64,000 nt of DNA from Roseofilum halophilum BLCC-M91 (GTDB lineage: Bacteria; Cyanobacteriota; Cyanobacteriia; Cyanobacteriales; Desertifilaceae), in contig NZ_JAQPOK010000079.1 of the NCBI RefSeq assembly GCF_030068445.1, positions 30,894-94,893 on the forward strand. The letters run 5' to 3'. The notes under the pieces were generated by a model. That model ran no database searches and was not told where the DNA came from. It worked only from the letters and a program-made list of their open reading frames with translations. A program made the position numbers and the translations under genes. Shown here piece after piece: positions 29,802 to 39,153 of this stretch. How positions within the stretch are numbered: the stretch's first letter is position 1; every line of letters starts with the position of its first letter.

Positions 29802-29845
29802 GCCTAATCTCGGTTAGGCAGTTGTCTCAGTAACCGAGATTAGGC
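29802..29845. promoter_or_regulatory. Perfect 15-bp hairpin between the two small tag genes
   Basis: Inverted repeat GCCTAATCTCGGTTA and TAACCGAGATTAGGC around a 14-base loop, located between the genes at 29438 and 29908. It is not followed by a T run, so it may be a terminator read from either side, an RNA-stabilising structure or a regulatory element. Confidence 0.6.
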
Positions 29846-29907
29846 CCAAAATAGATATAACAGATAAGTCAATTTCACCACTTTACACACAAAAAAGAGG
29901 AAACGTT

Positions 29908-30099
29908 ATGGCAATTAAACAAACAGCAAATACAATTATCCTTGAAATGGGATCTGCCGATTCTGATGATATCAAAGATCTCCGCTATGGCGAAGGAAAA
30001 CTGTTCAAGAAGATTGCGAAGACCATTGAAAACCTCAAAGACGAAGGCCATGTTGAGGAAAATGCCCAGCCGATTATTGTGGTAGTCAAAAAGAAATGA
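29908..30099 (+). CDS. Small protein: free-standing tag A module
   Basis: A 63-residue protein consisting almost entirely of the module found at the end of the lipase at 27585: NTIILEMGSA, then DDIKDL..GEGKL, then LKDEGHVEENAQP and a basic end IIVVVKKK. A GAGGAAA ribosome binding site precedes it. It may correspond to an uncharacterised DUF (I recall DUF6200 as similar; unverified). The beta-strand/helix/beta-strand pattern suggests a small folded domain that could be a partner, adaptor or targeting unit. It is followed by the UbiB-type kinase gene. Confidence 0.72.
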   Translation: MAIKQTANTIILEMGSADSDDIKDLRYGEGKLFKKIAKTIENLKDEGHVEENAQPIIVVVKKK

Positions 30100-30242
30100 T
30101 GAGAAGGAAGAATGGGTTTGTTTTAGAACCTTAAGAGAGGTTTGATCGCAAAGATTTGTGGGAACCCTCCCAGGAAGTATTCAATCCATCCGGAAACTAT
30201 GGTATTCTGTTTGTCGGATGGGTTGGTTTTGATTTCTAAATA

Positions 30243-32051
30243 GTGACTCTCTCCTTAAGGATGGTTAGCAAAAAAGATATCCCTACACCCCTGATTGCAG
30301 GTAAAAGTCGAAAAAAAGTAAAAGTTCTAGACCTGGAGCAACTAGAGTCCCGTCGTGTTTCTCTTTTTTACATCATTAAAAAATTTGTAATCTTTTTTCT
30401 ACAAGTACAGTTGCGAAAGAGAGCTGGGAAATCAGATAGACAGAAAACAGCAGAACAGTTACGGGAAATATTTGAAGATTTAGGTGGATTTTGGGTAAAG
30501 ACAGGTCAACTCTTAGCACTCCGTAGCGATCTGTTCCCGGAAGAAATCTGTGATGAATTGGCTCGTCTCCAATTTGAAGCCGTGGGTTTTCCCATGTCAA
30601 TTGTCCGTTCTACCATTGAATCCCAGTTAGGAGTTCCCCTAGAGCAAATTTTTGACGATTTCGATCCAGAACCCATAGCTGCTGCTTCTATTGCCCAAAT
30701 TCACACTGCTGTTTTACGCAGTAAAAAAACTCCTGTTGTCGTTAAGGTTCAGCGTCCTGGCTTAGATGAATCCTTTAGGCGGGATCTGGGTTTGATTAAA
30801 ATTGTCGCTGGTCTATATTCAAAAACCGATCTAGGGAGTTTTCTTCTTTTAGATGAAGCGGTTGCGGAATTGGAGAGAGTTCTTAATGAAGAGTTGGACT
30901 ATCGTTATGAAGCCTCCAATGCTCGTCGGATGAAAAAAACTCTGAAAGAGCATAAAATAGAAGTTCCTAAAATTTATGATAAATATACTCGGCCCAAAGT
31001 TTTGGTCATGGAATATATTCCGGGTGTACTTATGGCTGACTATATTAAAGTTTATCAAACAGACCCAGCAAGATTTCGCCAATGGGAAGAAGAAAACAAA
31101 GTCGATCGCGAAATTATAGGGGAAAAACTCTATTTATCCTTATATCGACAAATCTTTGAAGATAACTTATATCATGCTGACCTGCATCCAGGTAATATTA
31201 TTTTGTTGCGTGACAATAAGTTGGTATTAATTGACATGGGGAGTGTGGGTTCCTTAGATAGTGATTTAAGACTCTATTACTTGAACTATGTTAAAGCCTT
31301 AGAAAAAAATGATTTTGCTAAAGCATCTGATTACAATATTCGCATGGGACTAGATATTCCCAAAGCGAATATGCCAAGAGTGAGGGCAGAAATGGCAAAA
31401 GCTACAGAAGAATGGGCAGCAAAGTCAAGACTGAAAGGAATAAGCTATAAAGAAAAGTCTTTAGGAGGAGGCACTTCTGAAATTGTAAAGGTAGCTATTA
31501 AATACCGTATTCCCAGTAACTGGTCATTCCTGAAAATTACGCGATCGCTCCTAACGCTAGATGGCTCGATGCAATACCTAATTGAAGATTTTGATGCCTT
31601 GAAAATCATTAAAAAATATAACAAACAATCGGAGCGCCGCGCTTTCAAGAAAAGCCTAGAGCCAGATAACGTTAGAGCATCAATTAATGAATTCTTTCAG
31701 ACGATTGATGAATACAATCAAATCATTCTTCCTCAACTGCGACAACGAACCCATGCTTTTGAAATAACAGGGAACTCATTTTCTCTGGCTCTAGGTGTTA
31801 TAATGCGAACATTTTCTTCGGTATTATTAGGAAGTGCAGTAATCGTCCTGTATACTTTTTTGTATCAAAATCACTTCCAATGGATCAAAAAAATTCACAC
31901 TCAAGTTGTTAATGATGTTGTTAGCCATATCCCAGTTTTGCCCTACTTGTTGTGGATTTTAATTCTGATCGGAATTTTGTTAGCAGCTAGGATGTTTACT
32001 TCTGTGGCAACTATTCTGGAGCGTAAAGACTATGGAGAGAGATTATTATAG
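30243..32051 (+). CDS. ABC1/UbiB family atypical kinase with C-terminal membrane helices
   Basis: A 602-residue protein of the ABC1/AarF/UbiB family. Family signatures are present: the KxGQ motif (GGFWVKTGQLLALRSDLFP), the Ala-rich loop (AAASIAQIHTAV), invariant VVVKVQRPG lysine, the ExD motif (NEELDYRYEASN), HADLHPGN, and DMGSVG for the DFG equivalent. Two hydrophobic segments near the C-terminus (about 515-538 and 560-585) should anchor it in the membrane. The GTG at 30243 gives the longest frame; the ATG at 30261 is an alternative. Family members support quinone/isoprenoid lipid metabolism. Its position between tag-module genes suggests it may act with them, which is inference. Confidence 0.85.
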   Translation: MTLSLRMVSKKDIPTPLIAGKSRKKVKVLDLEQLESRRVSLFYIIKKFVIFFLQVQLRKRAGKSDRQKTAEQLREIFEDLGGFWVKTGQLLALRSDLFPEEICDELARLQFEAVGFPMSIVRSTIESQLGVPLEQIFDDFDPEPIAAASIAQIHTAVLRSKKTPVVVKVQRPGLDESFRRDLGLIKIVAGLYSKTDLGSFLLLDEAVAELERVLNEELDYRYEASNARRMKKTLKEHKIEVPKIYDKYTRPKVLVMEYIPGVLMADYIKVYQTDPARFRQWEEENKVDREIIGEKLYLSLYRQIFEDNLYHADLHPGNIILLRDNKLVLIDMGSVGSLDSDLRLYYLNYVKALEKNDFAKASDYNIRMGLDIPKANMPRVRAEMAKATEEWAAKSRLKGISYKEKSLGGGTSEIVKVAIKYRIPSNWSFLKITRSLLTLDGSMQYLIEDFDALKIIKKYNKQSERRAFKKSLEPDNVRASINEFFQTIDEYNQIILPQLRQRTHAFEITGNSFSLALGVIMRTFSSVLLGSAVIVLYTFLYQNHFQWIKKIHTQVVNDVVSHIPVLPYLLWILILIGILLAARMFTSVATILERKDYGERLL

Positions 32052-32127
32052 AATGATAGAATTCTTAACCAACCCAGTGTAAGTCATCCCATTTATTCAA
32101 CCTAAAATATAGAGGAAATTAACCCTT

Positions 32128-35100
32128 ATGAGTAACTCACAATCTGTTCTAACCTTTGATGGAATCGATGATTACATTTCAGTTGAGGATCGTCCAAGTT
32201 TGCAGATTTCTACTTATACTGTAGAAGTCTGGGTGAAGCCTAATGGCAAACCGAACCAAGCATGGAAAGGGATTGTGGGTAAACCGGGTCGGAATTACCA
32301 TATCTGGATTCATAATGCTGGATATGTACACCATCGCTTCCATACCAATAAAAGCACTAATGCTGGCGCACCTAATACGCCTAATGGTTCTCTGGCATGG
32401 GATCGGTGGAGCCATGTGGCAATTACGAATGATGGGACAACGGCTAAAACTTATATCAATGGGGAGCTGAAAGCAGAAGGTCTGACAGGAGGGACTTTAA
32501 TTGTTGACAAAACTCCCCTATATGTAGCACGCAGATTAGATGAAGCCAGCGGAAACTATTTCAAGGGACAAATTGCCGATCTTCGGATTTGGAATCAGGT
32601 GCGATCGCCAGAAGAAATCAAAAATCGTATGGGTCAACGCCTCACCGGGAATGAATCGGGACTAGTCGCCTATTGGCCCCTAAATGAGGGCAGTGGAACG
32701 ACAGCAGGAGATAAAACCAGTAATGGTAACCAAGGTACGATTCACGGAGCCACTTGGACACAGGAAAATCTCGACTTTATCACCCCAGCACCAACTGAAT
32801 CCGCTCTACCCAGCCCGCAAGCGATCGCCAGCTTTAATGGAAGTAACCAATACATAGAAGTTCCCTACAAAAAAGAACTCAACCCCGCTCAATTTACCGT
32901 ATCCTGTTGGGCAAAAGTAGAAGGAGGACAAGGACAATGGCGATCGCCAGTAACCTGTCGCACGGCGAAAGGCAGCAGTGCATTAGGCGGATACCTTCTC
33001 TATGCAGGCAACAATAACAAATGGCAATTTTGGACAGGAAACGGGGGATGGGTGACCCTGCACGGTGCAGAGGTAGTGCTAAACACCTGGACTCATGTCG
33101 CCGCAACCTACGACGGCAGCACCATGAAACTTTATATTAATGGAGAACTTTCTGGCAAACCCGTCCAATCCAAAATCCTGATCAACAGCCAACATCCTCT
33201 GCGCATAGGTGCAGGAATCACCGAAGGCAATCCCGGATTTTTCTTCAACGGCAAAATCGCTGAAGTACGCCTCTGGGATAGAGCCTGCTCCCAAGAAGAG
33301 ATCCAGGAATCGATGCACCAGAGACTCAGGGGAGACGAACTGGGATTAATTGCCTACTGGTCCTTAGACCAAGAGAGTGGAACAAGCGCAGAAGATAAAA
33401 CCGGTAAAGGCAACCCCGGAACCCTTCATGGAGCCACTTGGGAAACTTCAGCGCTACCCCTGACTCCCCCAGAAAAGACAGATTCTGAGCCATCAGCACT
33501 CATGTTCGATGGGATCGATGATTATGTCAGCCTACCCATCGAGAGCATTCCAGAAGGCAAAGAAATCACGATTAGTTTCTGGGCAAAAGGAGCCTCTTCT
33601 CTTCCCAAACAATGCTCCGTCTTTTTTGCCTATCCAACTCCGAATTTTAACCCATCAAAAGGCAAGATTGTCTATACAGTTAACATCCATTTACCCTGGT
33701 CAAATAGCAATATCTACTTTGATTGTGGTTCCGATGGAAACACTTATAACCGCATCTACAAAGCAGCCCAAGCAACGGACTTTAAAGATAAATGGACACA
33801 TTGGGCATTTACCCTCAATGCCAACACCGGAAAAATGGCCATCTATCTCAATGGAGACCTGTGGTGTGAAGGCAGCAACAAAACCCTCTCCATTCCTAAA
33901 CCTGGAGAAGTGAAAATCGGCAGTGGTTATGGATTTTACCATGGCAGCCTGAGTGAAGTGCGAGTCTGGGATCGGGAATTGAGTGGGACAGAAGTTAAAG
34001 ACACCATCTCCACTCGCTTAACGGGTAGGGAACCGGGATTAGTCAGCTACTGGCCCTTAGATGAAGGAACAGGAACAACAGCAGAGGATAAGAGTGGTAA
34101 TAACCATCACGGCACAATTAATGGAGCCACTTGGGAAACTTCCGGTTTAGAACTCTCACCAGCACCAACAGTAGAACCGTCAGAAACCCCCTCAACTGAG
34201 ACAACCATTCTCACGTTTGATGGAGTCGATGACTATGTAAATATTCCCAGCAATGCCACTCTAGACGTAACTGATAACTTCACCATTGAAGCCTGGATTA
34301 AACCGGAAGTCTTAGGTAAGCGGATTGTAGACAAAACCATTGGGGGTAAAAATGAAGGATTTACCTTCGATACCTACCCGCAAAATCTGCGATTCATTAA
34401 CAAAGGGATTCTATTCACCAGTCGCACTCCCTTAGAAACAGGCACTTGGCAGCATGTGGCGGTCACCTTCAAACATGAAGCCAACGGAGCCAAACTCTAT
34501 ATCAATGGGGAAGAAGATAATGTGGCTACTCCCAGTCGGGTAGGAACAGTGACAAAATTGCCCGTGCGTCTAGGTTCACAAGCGGATAAATTGGGTAATC
34601 TCTTCAAAGGAGAAATGGCAGAAGTGCGGATTTGGAATCGAGTCCGGTCTCCAGAGGAGATTAAAGCCAGTATGAACCAGCGCTTGGCTGGAGCAGAAGA
34701 GGGATTAATGGGTTATTGGCCTCTGAATGAAGGTACGGGAACCACCGCAGAGGACAATACGAGCAATGGGAATACAGGAACCGTTCATGGCGGAACTTGG
34801 GGAACTTCAGATTTAAGCTTAACTCCAGCTCCAGAACCGGAAACGACTGCTGAAGAGACGGAGGTGGAAGAAGAAGCTCTATCCCCTGCTTCTCTGATGT
34901 TTGATGGTCTAGATGACTATGTTGCTATCCCCAATTCTGAGTGGGAAAGTTCAGCATTTTCTGTGGAACTGTGGGCCAAAGCGAGCCAAAAGCAATCCAA
35001 CTATGTTGGACTGCTGAGTAGCTCGAACGATCCGACTGAGAGTGGTTCATGCCAGATTGATGCCATGGGCGGATTTTATCGCTTGTATCACAGTGATATT

Positions 35101-35865
35101 CAGGTTCGGATTGCTAAGGTGAATCAAGAATGGCAGCATCTGGTGGTGACTTATGATGGCACGGCTGTGCAAACTTATCTGAATGGGGAGCCACAAAATT
35201 TAAAAGCGATTGATGCGATGACCACTGTGTTTAAGGATTATGTTTTGGGTCGAAATCGCAACGGTGATAAATATTTTGCGGGTGAACTTAGTGATGTCCG
35301 GATTTGGGATAGGGCATTAACTGCTGATGAAATTCAAGAGGCGATGGGCTACCGTTTGACCGGGGATGAATCGGGGTTAGTTGCCTATTGGCCTTTAGAT
35401 GAGGGCAAGGGGAGTGCGATCGGCGATCGCACCGGTAATACGCAACCTGGCGTAATGAATGGCGCAACTTGGCAAACGACAGATTTAGATCTCTCCGTTG
35501 CCCAGGACGATAGCGATGCTTCACCAGATATCCCCCAAGAACCCGAACCTGCCTCCAAGAAACCAATTCCTGTGGATCGGTCGGTAATTAGTATTACAGT
35601 TCTCAAGAGTGATGAAGATTTTGGTGGACGACCCGATACCCTCTATGGCAAGTCCTCTAAATCTAAGAAACGGAAGAAGAAACGGAAAAAGCACTCGAAA
35701 TTCCTCTCGCCCTACGAGAAGTATGTAAGGGAACTGGCGAAGCGTCAGGATGAAGCAACTCATACTTATGTTGAACGTCACAAGCGTTCTAATCGCAAGA
35801 AAAAGGATGGTTGGCTCAAGGATTTTGTCAAAAATTATAGCAAGAGTGTATCCAAGTTGTTCTAA
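32128..35865 (+). CDS. Five-fold LamG-like repeat protein with C-terminal tag B module
   Basis: A 1245-residue protein with five concanavalin/LamG-like jelly-roll units starting near residues 6, 230, 460, 695 and 925. Each opens with an F(D/N)G..(D/Q)Y(V/I) motif, has a central HVA.T.(D/H)G..... YING strand pair, and closes with a YWPL.EG.GT..D motif and GTxHGATW. Spacers between units are Pro/Glu/Thr-rich. The last ~90 residues are the tag B module (SDEDFGG, a Lys/Arg run, RSNRKKKDGWLKD, NYSKSVSKLF). LamG units usually bind sugars or surfaces. No signal peptide is seen although such repeats are generally extracellular. A GAGG site precedes the ATG. It follows the kinase gene by 77 bp, in the same direction. 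Confidence 0.85.
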   Translation: MSNSQSVLTFDGIDDYISVEDRPSLQISTYTVEVWVKPNGKPNQAWKGIVGKPGRNYHIWIHNAGYVHHRFHTNKSTNAGAPNTPNGSLAWDRWSHVAITNDGTTAKTYINGELKAEGLTGGTLIVDKTPLYVARRLDEASGNYFKGQIADLRIWNQVRSPEEIKNRMGQRLTGNESGLVAYWPLNEGSGTTAGDKTSNGNQGTIHGATWTQENLDFITPAPTESALPSPQAIASFNGSNQYIEVPYKKELNPAQFTVSCWAKVEGGQGQWRSPVTCRTAKGSSALGGYLLYAGNNNKWQFWTGNGGWVTLHGAEVVLNTWTHVAATYDGSTMKLYINGELSGKPVQSKILINSQHPLRIGAGITEGNPGFFFNGKIAEVRLWDRACSQEEIQESMHQRLRGDELGLIAYWSLDQESGTSAEDKTGKGNPGTLHGATWETSALPLTPPEKTDSEPSALMFDGIDDYVSLPIESIPEGKEITISFWAKGASSLPKQCSVFFAYPTPNFNPSKGKIVYTVNIHLPWSNSNIYFDCGSDGNTYNRIYKAAQATDFKDKWTHWAFTLNANTGKMAIYLNGDLWCEGSNKTLSIPKPGEVKIGSGYGFYHGSLSEVRVWDRELSGTEVKDTISTRLTGREPGLVSYWPLDEGTGTTAEDKSGNNHHGTINGATWETSGLELSPAPTVEPSETPSTETTILTFDGVDDYVNIPSNATLDVTDNFTIEAWIKPEVLGKRIVDKTIGGKNEGFTFDTYPQNLRFINKGILFTSRTPLETGTWQHVAVTFKHEANGAKLYINGEEDNVATPSRVGTVTKLPVRLGSQADKLGNLFKGEMAEVRIWNRVRSPEEIKASMNQRLAGAEEGLMGYWPLNEGTGTTAEDNTSNGNTGTVHGGTWGTSDLSLTPAPEPETTAEETEVEEEALSPASLMFDGLDDYVAIPNSEWESSAFSVELWAKASQKQSNYVGLLSSSNDPTESGSCQIDAMGGFYRLYHSDIQVRIAKVNQEWQHLVVTYDGTAVQTYLNGEPQNLKAIDAMTTVFKDYVLGRNRNGDKYFAGELSDVRIWDRALTADEIQEAMGYRLTGDESGLVAYWPLDEGKGSAIGDRTGNTQPGVMNGATWQTTDLDLSVAQDDSDASPDIPQEPEPASKKPIPVDRSVISITVLKSDEDFGGRPDTLYGKSSKSKKRKKKRKKHSKFLSPYEKYVRELAKRQDEATHTYVERHKRSNRKKKDGWLKDFVKNYSKSVSKLF

Positions 35866-35886
35866 AATCGTTCTAATGCTCATCCT

Positions 35887-35920
35887 CCCCTGTAGCCTAG
35901 GTGACCCAAGACTACAGGGG
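35887..35920. terminator. Hairpin between the two LamG genes
   Basis: Inverted repeat CCCCTGTAG / CTACAGGGG with a 16-base loop, 22 bp after the stop of the five-unit LamG gene. There is no strong T run. It is a possible attenuator or terminator between the two genes. Confidence 0.5.
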
Positions 35921-35948
35921 TTAGTGCTAACCATAAACTTCATCAATC

Positions 35949-37055
35949 ATGACTGAGAACCTTTCTGCCAACCCCAATCTAGAAAAGGCGATCGCTCTTC
36001 AGAGCAATGATGAGATTCAAATAAACAATGGTCATCACTTACCTGGAGTTCGTTCCTTTCACATCGTTCAACCCCCAAAAGAACCCATCTCTTCACAAGA
36101 GAAGAGTCTGGAATTAGCTGAAACGGTTCAAGATGTTGAAGAAGCAGTCTTAAAATTTGATGGCCAAGATGATTATGTTGATTGTGGGATTGCAGAGTGT
36201 TTTAATTTAAGCAATACTCTCACCCTCGAAGTCTGGGTCAAGCTTGGGGCAGTCAAACCTGGAACTCGGTATTATATCGTAGGTCGAGGTTCGCGACAGT
36301 ATAATTATAGCTATGGATTGCTCTATCTGAAACTGAAGAGTCATCAAGAACAAATTAGATTTCTGTTTGCTAAAGCCCCTGTAGTCTGGGAACCTACGAT
36401 TAATTTAAGCGATCGCCACTATCATCATCTAGCCTTAGTCGTTGAAAATCAACAAGCCATCCTCTACATCGATGGAGAGTCCCAAGGAACCCAACCCCTA
36501 TCTGAACAACTTTATCCCAACACAGAGGTTCCCTTGCAAATCGGCCGCTTATTTGGCCAAACTCGATTTCACGGAGAAACGAGTGAAATCCGTCTCTGGA
36601 GTACAGCACGAACCTCTAAAGAGATCCGTAAGCATCGGTTTCACCGTCTAACTGGGGATGAACCGGGGTTAGTGGGGTACTGGCAACTTAATGACGGATC
36701 GGGAGAAATAGCAGGCGATCGCACCCTCAATAGCAACCCTGGTCAAATTTATGGAGCAACCTGGAAATTCTCCCCATCCTCCCAACTCCCCTTTCTACCC
36801 ACCTCTTCACCTCAAGCCAAACCCAAGAAATCTAAATCCAAAAGTCAACGACAAACTAAGATTAAAGTCCCCAAAGGCATAGACAGAATTATTCTTTTAC
36901 GCAGCAAAGACAAATTTGGAGGTAAACCCGATTTTCTCTATGAAAAATCAAGCAAAACCAAGGATAAAAACAAGAAACGTAAAAAGCAATCCAAGGCCTT
37001 GAGACCGATAGAAAAGCTAGTCAGACGGTGGGGAAAAGCTCTCTCCAAGATGTAG
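35949..37055 (+). CDS. Single LamG-like domain protein with shortened tag B module
   Basis: A 368-residue protein. After an unassigned N-terminal 70 residues comes one LamG-like unit (about 75-280; LKFDGQDDYVDCGI to VGYWQLNDGSG). A Lys/Ser-rich linker follows, then a C-terminal module beginning RIILLRSKDKFGGKPDFLYEK. The module keeps the first strand, FGG and the Lys run, and ends VRRWGKALSKM. It lacks the middle block (the SN-KKKDGWL-D segment) seen in the other two copies, so about 35 residues are missing. No signal peptide. It is the last gene of the run, with a repeat-rich convergent region after it. Confidence 0.8.
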   Translation: MTENLSANPNLEKAIALQSNDEIQINNGHHLPGVRSFHIVQPPKEPISSQEKSLELAETVQDVEEAVLKFDGQDDYVDCGIAECFNLSNTLTLEVWVKLGAVKPGTRYYIVGRGSRQYNYSYGLLYLKLKSHQEQIRFLFAKAPVVWEPTINLSDRHYHHLALVVENQQAILYIDGESQGTQPLSEQLYPNTEVPLQIGRLFGQTRFHGETSEIRLWSTARTSKEIRKHRFHRLTGDEPGLVGYWQLNDGSGEIAGDRTLNSNPGQIYGATWKFSPSSQLPFLPTSSPQAKPKKSKSKSQRQTKIKVPKGIDRIILLRSKDKFGGKPDFLYEKSSKTKDKNKKRKKQSKALRPIEKLVRRWGKALSKM

Positions 37056-37078
37056 CTGTTTCATCCAACCGATAAAAA

Positions 37079-37216
37079 AATGATGGTATCTGTAGGGGCG
37101 AAAAATTTTTCGCCCTTACTAGCTTGGCAAGCTTAAAACCGTAGGTTGGGTTGAACGGCAGTGAAACCCAACAAAGTTCGATTGACGTTGGGTTTCGGTT
37201 CCTCAACCCAACCTAC
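37079..37216. repeat. Two dispersed inverted repeats downstream of the LamG genes
   Basis: First, GGGGCGAAAAATTTTTCGCCC around 37096-37116, a self-complementary unit. Second, a nested inverted repeat at 37141-37216: outer arms GTAGGTTGGGTTGA / TCAACCCAACCTAC and inner arms GAAACCCAAC / GTTGGGTTTC. Related copies of the second lie near 41.32, 41.51 and 46.02-46.09 kb. It is between convergent genes and could end transcription for both, as well as being a mobile repeat (MITE-like). Confidence 0.7.
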
Positions 37217-37278
37217 ACTCTTATTACAAATCCGATCAAGTATACCCATCAGGGAGCTAATCGCTGAATGCTGATAGA

Positions 37279-38415
37279 CTAGCGCTCTAGAATACTTAAA
37301 ATATCTGAAGCTACGCGAGACCAACTATAGTTTATCTCACTTAATTGTCGGCCATTTCGTCCCATATCTTCAGCTAAATCGAGATTTGATAAAAGATAAT
37401 TAATCGGTTGGGCAAATGCGGCTGGATTTTCATAATCCTTAATGAGCAAGCCATTTTTTTCTGGAATAATGACTTCTGCATTTCCTCCCCGTACCGTAGT
37501 CAGAATACATAACCCAGTTGCCATAGCTTCATAATGAACACGAGCTAGAGGTTCTTGCCACTGAGAAGCACAGACAAAAATATCACCTAACAGAAAATAA
37601 TCTTGAACTCGATCCGGTGAAATAAAGCCAGTTAAACGCACCGCATCTCCTAATTGTTGTGCTTGTTTCTTCAGAGTACGAACATATTCATTTTCTTCAT
37701 TTTTTCCGTACCACTTACTGCCCACCAATAATAGAATAGCCGAAGGATGCTGTTCCAGAACATCAGGAAAAGCACTCAGTAAAATATGGGGGCCTTTTTT
37801 ATCCGTCAAACGTCCAACGTAAAGAACTACTTTTCGATCCTCTAAACCCTGTTCAGCCAATAAGCTGGCTCGACGTTCTTGTAAGCCTGAAGCCCATCGA
37901 GGCTGGAAGCGTTCTAGATCGACTCCCGCATAAACAGGTTTAAGTTTATGCTCATAACCTGGAAATAAATCCGCGATTCCATCAGCAATAAACTGGCTCA
38001 CGGTAACCACACCATCGACCCGATCTAGACAGCGATAAGCCAGTTCAGGTGTGATTTTCTTAGCATGAAACATTTCATTATGCATACTCAAAAGAAAACG
38101 ACTGTGGGGCGCAGCATCAGCCACCATGGGTAAATATTTAGGTCGATTATATAAAATAACCCAATCAAAGGATTCTTGGGCTACAAAATTAGCGACTTCT
38201 TGATAATAAGCATCAGAATCTCCTGGTGTTGCTCGCTGATAACGAATACCATTACGAATTTCTTTGTCTTGCAAATTCGGATCGGTTACTGAAACAACTG
38301 TAACGTCATGTTCTTTACTTAAGTAAGGTAAAATGCCATCAATATAGGTTTGAATTGCACCCCCACGAATACAAGGTACAGGTAATTTTTCTGTACAAAC
38401 CAATACAATTTTCAT
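37279..38415 (-). CDS. GT4-family glycosyltransferase
   Basis: A 378-residue GT-B fold glycosyltransferase. The N-terminal half opens MKIVLVCTEKLPVPCIRGGA (acceptor side). The C-terminal half has VLYVGRLTDKKGPHILLSAF and the retaining-GT EX7E motif as EPLARVHYE. It resembles glycosyltransferases of the spore-coat/exopolysaccharide type. The acceptor is unknown. It is transcribed toward the LamG genes from the other strand. Whether it sugars something in that system or a cell-surface glycan cannot be told. Confidence 0.85.
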   Translation of the reverse strand: MKIVLVCTEKLPVPCIRGGAIQTYIDGILPYLSKEHDVTVVSVTDPNLQDKEIRNGIRYQRATPGDSDAYYQEVANFVAQESFDWVILYNRPKYLPMVADAAPHSRFLLSMHNEMFHAKKITPELAYRCLDRVDGVVTVSQFIADGIADLFPGYEHKLKPVYAGVDLERFQPRWASGLQERRASLLAEQGLEDRKVVLYVGRLTDKKGPHILLSAFPDVLEQHPSAILLLVGSKWYGKNEENEYVRTLKKQAQQLGDAVRLTGFISPDRVQDYFLLGDIFVCASQWQEPLARVHYEAMATGLCILTTVRGGNAEVIIPEKNGLLIKDYENPAAFAQPINYLLSNLDLAEDMGRNGRQLSEINYSWSRVASDILSILER

Positions 38416-38801
38416 GATCTTGCCAAATCCTACTGTTTATGATAGGTTTTTCCTTGAATTTAGCATTCAATCAAGTACCTATCTATGGAAAAAGTCAAAG
38501 TATAGAAACAAGCAAGGTAGGAAAGGTTTAACCTTGTGTGTTCTTAAGATTATCTTTGATAATTAAGATGGTACACTAAAATTACAATCAATCAAGAACT
38601 AATATCAAATCTGGTTCATCGACCACAGTTGAGAGGCGATGCCTTCGGAAAGCTTCGCTAACGCTAGGCTACCAATGGTATTATGATATTTAAGTGTACC
38701 CCCGTATCTATTCTGGATACCATTAACAAAACATACAACTGGTATATCAATAGCACTAAGTGATATGATGATCCTACGAAGCTAAACTTTAAGATAAAAT
38801 T
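38416..38801. other. 386-bp gap upstream of the ACP gene
   Basis: AT-rich intergenic DNA between divergent genes, so it should hold promoters for both the glycosyltransferase and the ACP-KS pair. It contains a dispersed repeat (GGCGATGCCTTCGGAAAGCT type, about 38635-38668) that is common between cyanobacterial genes. I see no reading frame or RNA gene in it. Confidence 0.5.
38635..38668. repeat. Small dispersed repeat (GCGATGCCTTCGG...CTTCGCTAACGC)
   Basis: A 34-bp unit with short internal inverted arms, of a type widely scattered in cyanobacterial intergenic regions. It lies upstream of the cassette ACP gene. Confidence 0.55.
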
Positions 38802-39047
38802 ATGGATAAAGAGAAAATTCTGAACTTGATTAAACAGTGTACTCGCGAAGTAGCTCCGGAATTGGAAGAAGTGCCCCTAAAGCCAACGGATAGCCTGAAA
38901 AATTTAGGGATTGATTCGGTGAATCGGGCGGAAATTATCATGATGGTGATGGAGGATTTATCGTTAAATGTTCCCCGTATAGAGTTGGCTGGCGCTAACA
39001 ATATTGGCGAACTGGCTGATCTATTTGTGTCGAAATTGGAGGTATAG
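38802..39047 (+). CDS. Donor acyl carrier protein of the HMGS cassette
   Basis: An 81-residue free ACP. The phosphopantetheine site is LGIDSVNRAEI (Ser about 47). The pattern LG.(D/N)S..RAE is typical of CurB/PksF-partner donor ACPs rather than fatty acid ACPs. It should carry malonyl and then acetyl for the HMGS at 8423. It sits directly upstream of a KS-like gene whose active Cys is replaced, which is the usual partner. The pair is about 15 kb away from the synthases, separated by unrelated genes. Assignment to the cassette is a family-level inference with good motif support. Confidence 0.85.
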   Translation: MDKEKILNLIKQCTREVAPELEEVPLKPTDSLKNLGIDSVNRAEIIMMVMEDLSLNVPRIELAGANNIGELADLFVSKLEV

Positions 39048-39153
39048 CCCTAGCAATAGACATAATGGGAGTATCTTGCTGGCTTTTGCACTCTAGCGAG
39101 CGAGATGTTCGCAGGAGGCCAAAATCTAAAGCTGGTGGTCTAGGAACTCAGTA

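Noticed and set aside
33509..33913. Open frame of 134 codons inside the LamG gene
   Set aside because: Different frame of a well-supported repeat protein; no independent support.
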